Shown: positions 26,318 through 34,515 of the stretch, piece by piece
How the letters are laid out: the number at the start of each line of letters is the position of its first letter
Position numbering within the stretch: position 1 is the stretch's first letter
Assembly (NCBI RefSeq): GCF_001748225.1
Contig: NZ_BDFE01000004.1
Location: 1 to 64,000 of the forward strand
DNA: 64,000 bases
DNA from: Desulfoplanes formicivorans
GTDB lineage: Bacteria > Desulfobacterota > Desulfovibrionia > Desulfovibrionales > Desulfomicrobiaceae
Reading direction: 5' to 3'
The notes under the pieces: generated by a model
Database searches by the model: none
What the model saw: the letters and a program-made list of their open reading frames with translations, nothing else
What the model was told of the DNA's origin: nothing
Made by a program: the position numbers and the translations under genes

Positions 26318-28393
26318 ATGAAACAAACATGGTCGTGCATCATCCTCGCCCTGATCATTGGACTCATGGGTCAAACAGCTTGGGCAGAGGACGGATCCCA
26401 AGCAGCTGTCTACAATTTGGGAGAAATGGTGGTCACCGGAGACAAACCCGGGGTCAAGGATATGGCCATCACCAACGACATCACGTCCGAGGAAATCAAG
26501 GCCACCAATGCCAAGACAGTTGCCGAGGCCTTGCAATACGTGCCCGGGATTACCGTGACGACCGGAGTGAAAAACCAACCCAATATTTCAATGCATGGGT
26601 TTGATTCAAGCAAAATCCTTATTCTTATTGATGGTATCCCCTACTACGAAACCAATTATGGCAAACTGGACCTGAACAAGATCCCGGCAAGCGTTGTTTC
26701 CAAAATCGAGGTTATCAAGGGAGCCCCTTCGGTTCTTTATGGTGCCAATGCCGAAGCCGGTGTCATCAACATCATCACCAAACAGGGAACTGAAAAACCC
26801 TGGGCCGAGGCCAATGTGGGGTTTGGAGAAAACAACACCTATATTGCCGAAGCATCCCATGGCGCTCAAATCGGCGTGGTCAACTACTGGCTGAGTTACA
26901 GCAGGCAGCATACCGACGGATGGCGGATGTCCGATGATTACGATGTCCATGATGGTGAAGTCTACCACAAGCCTGGAAATGATCCCGCTGACAAAATTGA
27001 AATTGAAGACGGCGGGTTCCGGGACAATTCCGCGTACACAACCGACGCCCTTTGGACACGTGTCGGCCTGGTACCCGACGAGGAAACCCAGTACTTTGCC
27101 ACGTTCCACTATATAAGCAGCGAGTATGACATGCCCGCAAACGTGGATTCAGTTACAATTCGCAATTTCGGCGATGAGGATCCGGAAAACTTCTCCAAGG
27201 GCTTTGGCAAAAGCGACGACAATATTGACTGGGGAATTGATCTGAGCGGCAAGCAAAAGGTAAACGACATTCTGACGGTACGGGGCAAACTGTTCTACCA
27301 TAACCATCAGGACGTCTATGTATCCTACGATGATCCTGTCGACTATGACGATACCATCGCCCATAGTAAATACAAGGACTACATGGCAGGTGGTTCTCTG
27401 ATCACCGACCTTGACCTTCTGGAATGGTATACGACTCGCTTCTCCCTTCATTATCGCGGAGACTCTCACAAAGAACGTACATCAGAAAAAGCGGATTATT
27501 ACGATGCCTTCTCTTATACGGGATCTGTTGGCATGGAAAACGAGTTCAGGCCAATAGAGGGATTAACCTGTATTTTGGGTGCCAGTTATGATTGGTTTGA
27601 AGTAACCAAATCAGACTTCCTGAATGATGATGGCGATGAAATTGACAAACCAGATACCATGGACGAATTCAATCCCATGGTGGGACTGAGTTATGAATTC
27701 AAAGACACAACAAAACTCTATGGATCAATAGCACGGAAAACAAGATTCCCCACACTGCAATATCTTTATTCCGGAAGTTCATACAACCCTGATCTTGAAG
27801 CCGAGCACAGCGTCAATTATACAATCGGGATTTCACGATCATTATTTGACTGGCTGGACGCAAGTATTGAAGGCTTTTACAGTGACATTTCAAATTGGAT
27901 TTCACGCGATTACAACGAAGACGGGCTTGATGGTGACGGACAGTATCAAAATGAAGCAGAAGTTGTCTTCAGTGGTGCTGAAATCAACTTCAAAGCGTAC
28001 CCCATGGAAAACCTGACTCTTTCTCTTGGATACACATACACCATTGCCAAAAATAAAAGCGATGAAGCCGTTACCGAACATATGGTAAACATCCCCAAAC
28101 ACAAAGTGGATATGGGCATTGATTACCTCATCCCGGTCGTCACAACCAAACTCCATCTCCAAGGGATTTACTTTGGCGAGAGTTATGCCGAAGTCCCCAT
28201 AGAGGAAGGTGACGACCCCGAAGAGAAACTGCACGACTACTTCATCCTCAACGGTCGTGTTTCCAAACAATTCCTGGAACACTTTGAAGGATACGTTGAA
28301 GTGAACAACATCTTCGACAAGGACTACTATTCCGAAGAAAGCTTCCCCGGTCGCGGAAGGAGCTTTCTGGTTGGTCTGTCCGCCAAGATCTAA
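26318..28393 (+). CDS. TonB-dependent outer-membrane receptor
   Basis: A 691-residue protein. It has a signal peptide (to about residue 23, QTAWA), a TonB-box-like segment (YNLGEMVVTG), a plug domain (NAKTVAEALQYVPGITVT, IDGIPYYE, IEVIKGAPSVLYGANAEAGVINIITK) and a 22-strand barrel ending with the outer-membrane signature GRSFLVGLSAKI. The plug and the KGA-SVLYG motif place it with siderophore, haem and cobalamin receptors; the cargo is not evident. The ATG at 26318 has a GGGAGG site. The binding protein, permease and ATPase genes that follow would carry the same cargo through the inner membrane. Confidence 0.93.
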   Translation: MKQTWSCIILALIIGLMGQTAWAEDGSQAAVYNLGEMVVTGDKPGVKDMAITNDITSEEIKATNAKTVAEALQYVPGITVTTGVKNQPNISMHGFDSSKILILIDGIPYYETNYGKLDLNKIPASVVSKIEVIKGAPSVLYGANAEAGVINIITKQGTEKPWAEANVGFGENNTYIAEASHGAQIGVVNYWLSYSRQHTDGWRMSDDYDVHDGEVYHKPGNDPADKIEIEDGGFRDNSAYTTDALWTRVGLVPDEETQYFATFHYISSEYDMPANVDSVTIRNFGDEDPENFSKGFGKSDDNIDWGIDLSGKQKVNDILTVRGKLFYHNHQDVYVSYDDPVDYDDTIAHSKYKDYMAGGSLITDLDLLEWYTTRFSLHYRGDSHKERTSEKADYYDAFSYTGSVGMENEFRPIEGLTCILGASYDWFEVTKSDFLNDDGDEIDKPDTMDEFNPMVGLSYEFKDTTKLYGSIARKTRFPTLQYLYSGSSYNPDLEAEHSVNYTIGISRSLFDWLDASIEGFYSDISNWISRDYNEDGLDGDGQYQNEAEVVFSGAEINFKAYPMENLTLSLGYTYTIAKNKSDEAVTEHMVNIPKHKVDMGIDYLIPVVTTKLHLQGIYFGESYAEVPIEEGDDPEEKLHDYFILNGRVSKQFLEHFEGYVEVNNIFDKDYYSEESFPGRGRSFLVGLSAKI

Positions 28394-28401
28394 ATTCCCT
28401 G

Positions 28402-28444
28402 GCACCATTCCTTCCCTCAGGCTTCTTGAGGGAAGGAATGGTGC
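28402..28444. terminator. 18-bp perfect hairpin after the receptor gene
   Basis: GCACCATTCCTTCCCTCA (28402-28419) pairs perfectly with 28427-28444; the loop is seven bases. No T-run follows, so it may mainly stabilise the receptor mRNA and reduce read-through into the transport genes. Confidence 0.65.
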
Positions 28445-28504
28445 ACCCTGTAATCGCCACATGGCTGCCCCAATGTTTCGCAATCTTATCCCGAGGATAT
28501 CGAT

Positions 28505-29536
28505 GTGAACACCTCTTTTCGCCCACCGGCCCTGTTTTTCTCCTTTTTTTTCCTTTTTATCCTCGCCTCCCCGGCCCTGGCCGGATGGACCGTAACCGAC
28601 ATGGTGGGGCGCAAGGTGTTCATACCCCAAAAGGCCCAGCGCATCGTGACCACGTTCAAGCCATCCACCCTGTCCGTGTACTGTCTTGGTCTGGCCGACC
28701 GGTTGGTGGGTGTGGACAACGAGTGCCGGTATGAACCCTTTACCACCGGGGTGTATCCGCCCATTGCCAGGGCAGCAGGTGTGGGGAGCAAGAGCTCGGG
28801 GCTGAATCTTGAGACCATTGTGGATCTGAAACCGGACCTAGTCATTCTCTTTTCCCAAAAGGACGGCATTGCTCTGGCCGACCGCCTGGTAGGTCTTGGC
28901 ATTCCTGCCATTGTCATTGTTCCTGAAGATTTTGCCAAATTGGACCAGACCCTGCTGCTCATCGGCAGGGCAGCCGGAGTGGAAGATCATGCCCGCAAGA
29001 TGGTTGACCTGTGTCACGAGATCCTAAGCAGCGTACAGCAAAAAGTAGCATCCATCCCCTTAAGTGAGCGCAAACGCTGCTATTATGGGGGCTCCCGAGG
29101 ATTCTTCTCCACAGCATCAGGCGACATGCTCCAGAGCGAGATCTTTGCCAAAGCAGGCGGGATCAATGTTTCACAATCCTTTACCGGTTATTTCAAACGC
29201 ATCTCCCCGGAACAGTTCATCACCTGGGACCCGGATTTCGTGGCCGTGACCAGAAATACCCGCAAAGGACTGACCGGTGTACTGGCCCGCAAGGAACTCC
29301 AGGGGGTCAAGGCCATTGCCCACAAACAGGTCTATGTGTTTCCCGCGGATATTGCGCCATGGGACTTCCCTTCGCCCCTGTCCACACTGGGAGTGGTTTG
29401 GTGCGCCACACGCCTTTACCCTGACCTCTTTTCCGAAGCCGAGCTTGAACAACGCATCGACCATTTTTTCCTGACCCTCTTCGGGAAGACACTCACTGAC
29501 CTCGGAGGCTCGCTTGGCGACAGAGTCTTCCCGTAA
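28505..29536 (+). CDS. Periplasmic metal-chelate-binding protein (BtuF/FhuD class)
   Basis: A 343-residue substrate-binding protein with a signal peptide (about residues 1-26, ASPALA) and two lobes joined by a long helix. VTDMVGRKVFIPQKAQRIVTTFKP is the usual first strand and LNLETIVDLKPDLVILF the family hallmark. It hands a siderophore, haem, corrinoid or metal chelate to the FecCD-type permease encoded next. The start is GTG at 28505. Its end overlaps the permease gene by 23 bases. Confidence 0.88.
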   Translation: MNTSFRPPALFFSFFFLFILASPALAGWTVTDMVGRKVFIPQKAQRIVTTFKPSTLSVYCLGLADRLVGVDNECRYEPFTTGVYPPIARAAGVGSKSSGLNLETIVDLKPDLVILFSQKDGIALADRLVGLGIPAIVIVPEDFAKLDQTLLLIGRAAGVEDHARKMVDLCHEILSSVQQKVASIPLSERKRCYYGGSRGFFSTASGDMLQSEIFAKAGGINVSQSFTGYFKRISPEQFITWDPDFVAVTRNTRKGLTGVLARKELQGVKAIAHKQVYVFPADIAPWDFPSPLSTLGVVWCATRLYPDLFSEAELEQRIDHFFLTLFGKTLTDLGGSLGDRVFP

Positions 29537-30626
29537 TCATCTTGTACAACGCCTCACCACGCGTTTCCGCAAGCCCAGGGTCTTCGACCCCCACAAGACC
29601 ACCCTGGGGGATACGGGATATCGGACACTCCAGTACGCCACCCTAGGGGGGCTCATGCTTCTGACGATCATATCCCTGCACACAGGCAGACTGGATATCT
29701 CATCAAGCGAAATCAGAACCATTGTCTGGGCAGCGCTCACCGGTACCCCCGTTGACAATGCGCTTCTCTCCAAATCCCTGGTCTTTTTTCAGGTCCGCCT
29801 CCCCAGGTGCATTTTGGCCATCCTCGTGGGTATGGGGCTTTCCGCTTCTGGTGCGGTATACCAGGCCCTTTTCCGCAACCCCCTGGTCTCACCCGATATC
29901 CTGGGCGTGGCAGCAGGCTGCACCTTTGGAGCGGCCCTTGCCCTGATCCTGCCGGGCAGTTCCTTTGCCCTGGTCCGGGTACTTGCCTTTATTTTTGGCC
30001 TGACTGCTGTCTTTTCAGCTCTGGGCATTGCCCGGGCCGTTGGAGTCAAGCCCATTCTCATTCTGGTTCTGGCAGGGCTTGTGGTCACCTCGTTTTTCAA
30101 CGCCTTTGTCATGATCCTCAAATACATGGCCGACCCGTACAACCAACTTCCGGCCATTGTCTTCTGGACCATGGGCAGCTTCAGCCGGGCTGCATGGAAG
30201 GACGTGAACACCCTCATTCCCCTTGTGGGCCTGGGGCTCATACTCATTACCCTTCTCAGATATCGGTTAAATGTTCTTTCACTAGGCGATGTTCAGGCCA
30301 AATCTCTGGGGCTCAACCCCAAAGCATACCGAATCCTGCTTATTGTCATCAGTTCGCTCATTGTGGCTCTGGCCGTGGCCACCTGCGGTCAGGTTTGCTG
30401 GGTCGGCCTGGTCATCCCCCATATTGCCCGCACTCTGGTTGGTCCCAACCACAAAAAAATGCTCCCCGTGACTATTACCCTGGGGGGCCTGTTCATGCTT
30501 CTGGCCGATGATATTGCCAGGTCCGTCACAACGGCCGAATTGCCCATCAGTATAGTCACATCCCTCATCGGGGCCCCGTTGTTCGCCTTTCTTTTATACA
30601 AAAACCGCGGGAGCGGATGGATATGA
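29514..30626 (+). CDS. FecCD-family ABC transporter permease
   Basis: A 370-residue protein of about ten spans. RLPRCILAILVGMGLSASGAVYQALFRNPLVSPDILGV is the family signature (here split over residues 98-134), and CWVGLVIPHIARTLVGPNHK contains the conserved coupling helix. The start is TTG at 29514, with a GGAGG-like site, lying inside the end of the binding-protein gene. The N-terminal ~40 residues are a cytoplasmic extension longer than usual. Confidence 0.92.
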   Translation: MATESSRNHLVQRLTTRFRKPRVFDPHKTTLGDTGYRTLQYATLGGLMLLTIISLHTGRLDISSSEIRTIVWAALTGTPVDNALLSKSLVFFQVRLPRCILAILVGMGLSASGAVYQALFRNPLVSPDILGVAAGCTFGAALALILPGSSFALVRVLAFIFGLTAVFSALGIARAVGVKPILILVLAGLVVTSFFNAFVMILKYMADPYNQLPAIVFWTMGSFSRAAWKDVNTLIPLVGLGLILITLLRYRLNVLSLGDVQAKSLGLNPKAYRILLIVISSLIVALAVATCGQVCWVGLVIPHIARTLVGPNHKKMLPVTITLGGLFMLLADDIARSVTTAELPISIVTSLIGAPLFAFLLYKNRGSGWI

Positions 30627-31402
30627 GTCTTTCCTGCCATTCTCTCAATTATTATTACGGCCCCCACCATGCCTTGAAGAATATTGATTTCGAAATCAAA
30701 GACGCCTGCTTCTGCGCTCTGCTGGGACGAAACGGGTCAGGCAAGACCACGCTCTTGCACTGCATGAACGGCATTCTCAAACCCTCGTCAGGCAGCCTCG
30801 TGCTGGATGGGATGGACATGACCAGGGCCACGGCCAGGGAGATCGCCCGGCAGGTGAGCATGGTACCCCAAGAACGGACCGAAATGTTTCCCTTTAACGT
30901 CCTGGATGTGGTTGTCATGGGTCGGACCCCGTTTCTCAAGATGTACCAGTCCCCTTCAGATCTGGATTACGCCATGGCCAAGAAGGTCCTGGCCATGCTG
31001 GGCGCCCGGAAATTGGCCCCCAGAAATTTCAATCGCATTTCAGGTGGAGAACGCCAACTTGCCCTGATGGCCAGGGCTCTGGTGCAGGACCCCACAACCC
31101 TGCTTCTGGACGAACCCACCAATCACCTTGACTTTAAAAATCAGTACCTTCTCCTGGAGCGCATCAAAGCCCTGTGCCGGGAGCGGAAAACCCGGGTGGT
31201 CACATCCATGCACGATCCCAACATGGCCACCCTGTTTGCCGACTGGGTGGTACTTCTCAAATACGGCCGCATTGTTGCCCAGGGGCCGACCCAGGAAATC
31301 ATGACTGAAACCAACCTGAGCGATCTCTATGAGACCGAACTCAGAAAAATCAATATAGGCACGGACCGACCCGTGTTCCTCCCTGCCAGCGTGACCGCAT
31401 GA
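30617..31402 (+). CDS. FecE/BtuD-type ABC transporter ATPase
   Basis: A 261-residue ATPase. Walker A is LLGRNGSGKTTLL at about residues 38-50, the Q-loop is in SMVPQERTE, the signature is RISGGERQLALMARAL and Walker B is TLLLDEPTNHLD; the switch His is in TSMHDPNMA. It powers the permease encoded just upstream (ten-base overlap), and its stop overlaps the NTPase gene by four bases, so the whole block is translationally coupled. Confidence 0.93.
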   Translation: MDMSLSCHSLNYYYGPHHALKNIDFEIKDACFCALLGRNGSGKTTLLHCMNGILKPSSGSLVLDGMDMTRATAREIARQVSMVPQERTEMFPFNVLDVVVMGRTPFLKMYQSPSDLDYAMAKKVLAMLGARKLAPRNFNRISGGERQLALMARALVQDPTTLLLDEPTNHLDFKNQYLLLERIKALCRERKTRVVTSMHDPNMATLFADWVVLLKYGRIVAQGPTQEIMTETNLSDLYETELRKINIGTDRPVFLPASVTA

Positions 31403-31923
31403 AACCCACAACCATCATCCTCACCGGCGCACCCCAATCGGGCAAATCAACCCTGCTGGCCCGGGCCCTGGACAGGCTTTCCGACCTGAAGACGACGGGC
31501 TTCCTGGCCAAAGGGTTGTGGAAAAACAATCTGCGTGAAGGATTCGACCTCGTGGACCTGACAACCGGCAAGACAACCCCTCTGGCCAGGCGTAATCCTC
31601 TGGCCCCCCCGAAGACCATTCCGTTCACCTTTTTCCGGGAAGGCATGGAGGCCGGAAACAAAGCCCTTGATCCTGCAAAGTGCAAACATGCCGACCTTGT
31701 GTGCGTGGACGAAGTAGGCAAGCTGGAAATGCAGGGCAGGGGATGGGCCCGACTCCTTGGCCCCCTGCTTCAACTGGAACACCCCGTCCATCTATGGGTG
31801 GTTCGACAGGAACTGGTGCACCCGGTATCGTGCATCTGGAGTCTTCAAAACCCGGTTATTGTGGACGTCCACGACCCGACGGCCCTGGAACTCCTTGTAA
31901 CCCATATCAGGACACAACCATGA
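31399..31923 (+). CDS. P-loop NTPase of the THEP1/NTPase_1 type
   Basis: A 174-residue protein with Walker A GAPQSGKSTLL at residues 10-20 and Walker B ADLVCVDEVGKLEM at about 98-111. The Asp-Glu-Val-Gly-Lys-Leu-Glu pattern is characteristic of the NTPase_1 family (THEP1-like nucleoside triphosphatases). Its place, translationally coupled between a transport ATPase and a CcsA-like gene, is unusual and suggests a role tied to cargo handling, but no substrate can be assigned. Confidence 0.8.
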   Translation: MKPTTIILTGAPQSGKSTLLARALDRLSDLKTTGFLAKGLWKNNLREGFDLVDLTTGKTTPLARRNPLAPPKTIPFTFFREGMEAGNKALDPAKCKHADLVCVDEVGKLEMQGRGWARLLGPLLQLEHPVHLWVVRQELVHPVSCIWSLQNPVIVDVHDPTALELLVTHIRTQP

Positions 31924-32675
31924 TCCAAGCCCTGTACCCCACCCTGGTTTTTGTGGCACTTACCTGTTTTGTTCTGACCACTCTTCTGGCCCGGTTTGTC
32001 TCGCCCCAAACCGCTCGCCTGGCCCTGGGATTGGGTACGGGAGTTTGCGGACTGATCGTTGGTCTCCTTGTGGGGATCATGGAACGTCTTCCCCTGTTTG
32101 GTGCCTATGAAGCATTGACGTACACGGCATTTGTGGTCGGATTCCTGGAACTGTGGGCCGGCTCCTCCCACCAGGGATTGAAACGGCAAACCCTGCTCAC
32201 CGGCATCATGACAAGCCTGCTGCTTTTCCCCCTGGTTTTCCGCTCCGATGTCATGCCCAGGCCAAGTTTCTTCTTGTATTCCCACCCCCTGGTGGCCTGT
32301 TTTTTCTTTTGCAGACTCACGGCCCTGGGATTTTTCGCCCATGCGGGCATTGCCTATCTCGCCGGAGCCATCCCATCTGACAATCCCAACATCCGACTGA
32401 CCAGCGAGACACGGGGCCGCAATTTTCTTTTGCTGGGAACAGTGGTGTTCCTCCTGAGCGAATTTGCCGGGTCCCTCTGGTGCTATGCGGGTTGGGGTGA
32501 TTCCTGGCGGTGGAGCGGAAACTTTTTCCGGTCCACCATGTTCTTTCTTTTGATCATGCTTGGACTGCATCTCCCTGCCCGCTGGAAAACGCAGCCCCGG
32601 ATGACCTGTTGTATCGGTTCCTTTGCCTGTTTGTTCATTGTTGTCTGCGTGCTTGGTCGTCAGCTTCTGGAATAG
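31920..32675 (+). CDS. CcsA/CcmF-like haem-handling membrane protein
   Basis: A 251-residue protein of seven or eight spans. Its C-terminal half contains a WWD-like motif (GSLWCYAGWGDSWRW) followed at a helix distance by LGLHLPARW, and upstream LYSHPLVACFFFCRLTALGFFAHAGIAYL supplies the two flanking His. This is the layout of cytochrome c assembly proteins CcsA/ResC, although the canonical WDPKE end of the motif is missing. The ATG at 31920 overlaps the NTPase stop (ATGA). Together with the ResB-like gene it could be a reduced system-II haem lyase or a haem transporter serving this locus. Confidence 0.78.
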   Translation: MIQALYPTLVFVALTCFVLTTLLARFVSPQTARLALGLGTGVCGLIVGLLVGIMERLPLFGAYEALTYTAFVVGFLELWAGSSHQGLKRQTLLTGIMTSLLLFPLVFRSDVMPRPSFFLYSHPLVACFFFCRLTALGFFAHAGIAYLAGAIPSDNPNIRLTSETRGRNFLLLGTVVFLLSEFAGSLWCYAGWGDSWRWSGNFFRSTMFFLLIMLGLHLPARWKTQPRMTCCIGSFACLFIVVCVLGRQLLE

Positions 32676-32728
32676 TCTGCCAACCCCATCGGATCTTTCC
32701 TGCCAATCTTCATCACCTCGGAACAATC

Positions 32729-33559
32729 ATGCTCAAACGACTTTCTTCCATGTACTTTGCTTTCTGGGCCATTACCGCCCTGGTCCTCTGGATGGGTCTT
32801 GGAGCCCTTCTGGCCAGCAAGGGCGGCCCCTATTACGACCTATTCAAGGAACTCAACGAGCAAATGATCGCCACCTGGTTGGTCCGGGATGCGCAGGATC
32901 AACCAATCATTGCCGGCTGGTTCGCGGGCTTGTGCCTGATTGCTGGTGCCCTGCTCCTCAATACCGGATTGTGCATCTGGCAGCGCATCGTGCCCATGTT
33001 CCATGCTGGCAGGATGTCCAGAAATCTTCTCGCCGTGATGCACATTCTGGTGATTCTGGTCATGCTCGGCCACGGCCTGAGCATGATTGTGGGGGACAAA
33101 TACGCCAACAAGGTCATGTTTCCGGGCCAGACCATTGCCTTTGGAGACGGCTACACCCTGCGCATGGATTCATTGGTCTTTGTGGATGATCCGACCCTGC
33201 TCCGTCTTCCCCAGCACGACAAGCACATGAAGATGACCAGGGATGCCGTCCATATGCAGGACAATCAGGTAACCCTGACCCTTTCCAAAAACAATCAGGT
33301 CATTGCCCGCCCCCAAGTCAAGATCATGGAACCCTTTGATCACGGCTCCCTGCACGTTGTTCTCAAAACCTTTGTCTGGCCCAAAAACAAGAACCATGTG
33401 GGAGCGGTCATGATCATTGTTCGCAATCCATTGGCCACCTTGTTTTTCATTATCTATGCATTGATGATCGCAACCCTTGGATGGTACGTGATCATCACCT
33501 GGAAAAAGCCGCTCTCCAGACGGCATGCCAACCAGCTAACCCAGACGGCCGCCACCTGA
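32729..33559 (+). CDS. ResB/Ccs1-like membrane protein
   Basis: A 276-residue protein. It has two N-terminal spans (about 8-30 and 66-85), the ResB-like third span with LAVMHILVILVMLGHGLSMIVGDKY and then VMFPGQTIAFGDGYTLRM, a periplasmic domain of about 120 residues, and a last span near 240-262. It is about half the usual ResB length. The ATG at 32729 is chosen because the first span then starts naturally. It follows the CcsA-like gene by 53 bp, and the pair mirrors the ResB-ResC partnership of cytochrome c assembly system II. Confidence 0.72.
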   Translation: MLKRLSSMYFAFWAITALVLWMGLGALLASKGGPYYDLFKELNEQMIATWLVRDAQDQPIIAGWFAGLCLIAGALLLNTGLCIWQRIVPMFHAGRMSRNLLAVMHILVILVMLGHGLSMIVGDKYANKVMFPGQTIAFGDGYTLRMDSLVFVDDPTLLRLPQHDKHMKMTRDAVHMQDNQVTLTLSKNNQVIARPQVKIMEPFDHGSLHVVLKTFVWPKNKNHVGAVMIIVRNPLATLFFIIYALMIATLGWYVIITWKKPLSRRHANQLTQTAAT

Positions 33560-33610
33560 TCACGACCATCACCAATTTCGACGAGACGTCCCAACAACAA
33601 GGAAGATATC

Positions 33611-34366
33611 ATGTCACCAACCATCAGAACACGACTCAAGGAAAACGCACTTTCCCTGGCTCAGGACCGTACCGTGGCGGATGTGCGTATCGGACTCGGT
33701 TACACGGCCGTCCAATTGGACAACGGACAAACAGGCGTTGCCTGCACCTTTCACAAGGATGCCAAGGGCGGATGCACCGTGTTCCAGGGTCTGCGCCCCC
33801 TCAAGGGCACACCCGCAGCCAAGGTCCTGACCATGCTGGATGCCACCGATCCCATTGCATCGGCCGTGGCCATTGCCACAAGTAACGCCCTGACCAACAC
33901 CCCTTCCCCGGACATGACCACCGGAGATATCCTGGAAAACATTACCCTCTACCCCGACGATCATGTGGGCATGGTGGGTTTTTTCGCACCGGTCATTCCC
34001 AAACTCAAAGAACGCACAGGTCGGCTGGACATTTTCGAGAAACAGGACCGCGGTCCAGGCACCCTGCCTGCGGACGCAGCCAGGGACATCCTGCCCTCAT
34101 GCCAGGTGGCCGTCATCACTTCCACATCCATTATCAATCATACGGTTGACGATCTCCTCAACGCCTGCACCAACTGCCGGGAGGTGATCATGCTCGGGGC
34201 ATCCACACCGCTTCTTCCGACTGTTTTTGCCCGGACACCGGTCACCGTGCTTTCGGGAATCATTGTCACCCAGCCGGAGAATATCCTGCAAATCGTCAGT
34301 GAAGGAGGCGGAATGCAGCTGTTCAAAAAAAACATCCACAAGGTGAATTGCCGCGTGCAAAAGTAA
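33611..34366 (+). CDS. DUF4213/DUF364 protein (putative heavy-metal chelation family)
   Basis: A 251-residue cytoplasmic protein. The N-terminal DUF4213 part (RTVADVRIGLGYTAVQLDNG) is followed by DUF364 (DHVGMVGFFAPVIPKLKER, VITSTSIINHTVDDLL, IMLGASTPLLPTVF). The DUF364 family has been proposed to bind heavy metals and is often found beside metal transporters and molybdoenzymes. A single Cys pair (ACTNC) lies near residue 192. AAGGAAG precedes the start. It closes the transport locus and is followed by a terminator. Confidence 0.87.
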   Translation: MSPTIRTRLKENALSLAQDRTVADVRIGLGYTAVQLDNGQTGVACTFHKDAKGGCTVFQGLRPLKGTPAAKVLTMLDATDPIASAVAIATSNALTNTPSPDMTTGDILENITLYPDDHVGMVGFFAPVIPKLKERTGRLDIFEKQDRGPGTLPADAARDILPSCQVAVITSTSIINHTVDDLLNACTNCREVIMLGASTPLLPTVFARTPVTVLSGIIVTQPENILQIVSEGGGMQLFKKNIHKVNCRVQK

Positions 34367-34450
34367 GAGGAAAAGGATTTGCCGCCAAGGTTCCGGTCAA
34401 GGCCTGCCCATCATCCGGACATGCACGTGAGCCTTTTTGGCAAAAAAGAT

Positions 34451-34500
34451 CCCCCAACCGGCCATCCATGCGGACGACTGGTTGGGGGACGTTTTCCTTT
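34451..34500. terminator. Intrinsic terminator, probably bidirectional
   Basis: CCCCCAACC (34451-34459) pairs with GGTTGGGGG (34480-34488), followed by a T-rich run (GTTTTCCTTTT). It lies between the DUF364 gene and the convergent aldehyde oxidoreductase gene. Confidence 0.8.
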
Positions 34501-34515
34501 TGACAACAACTGCCG

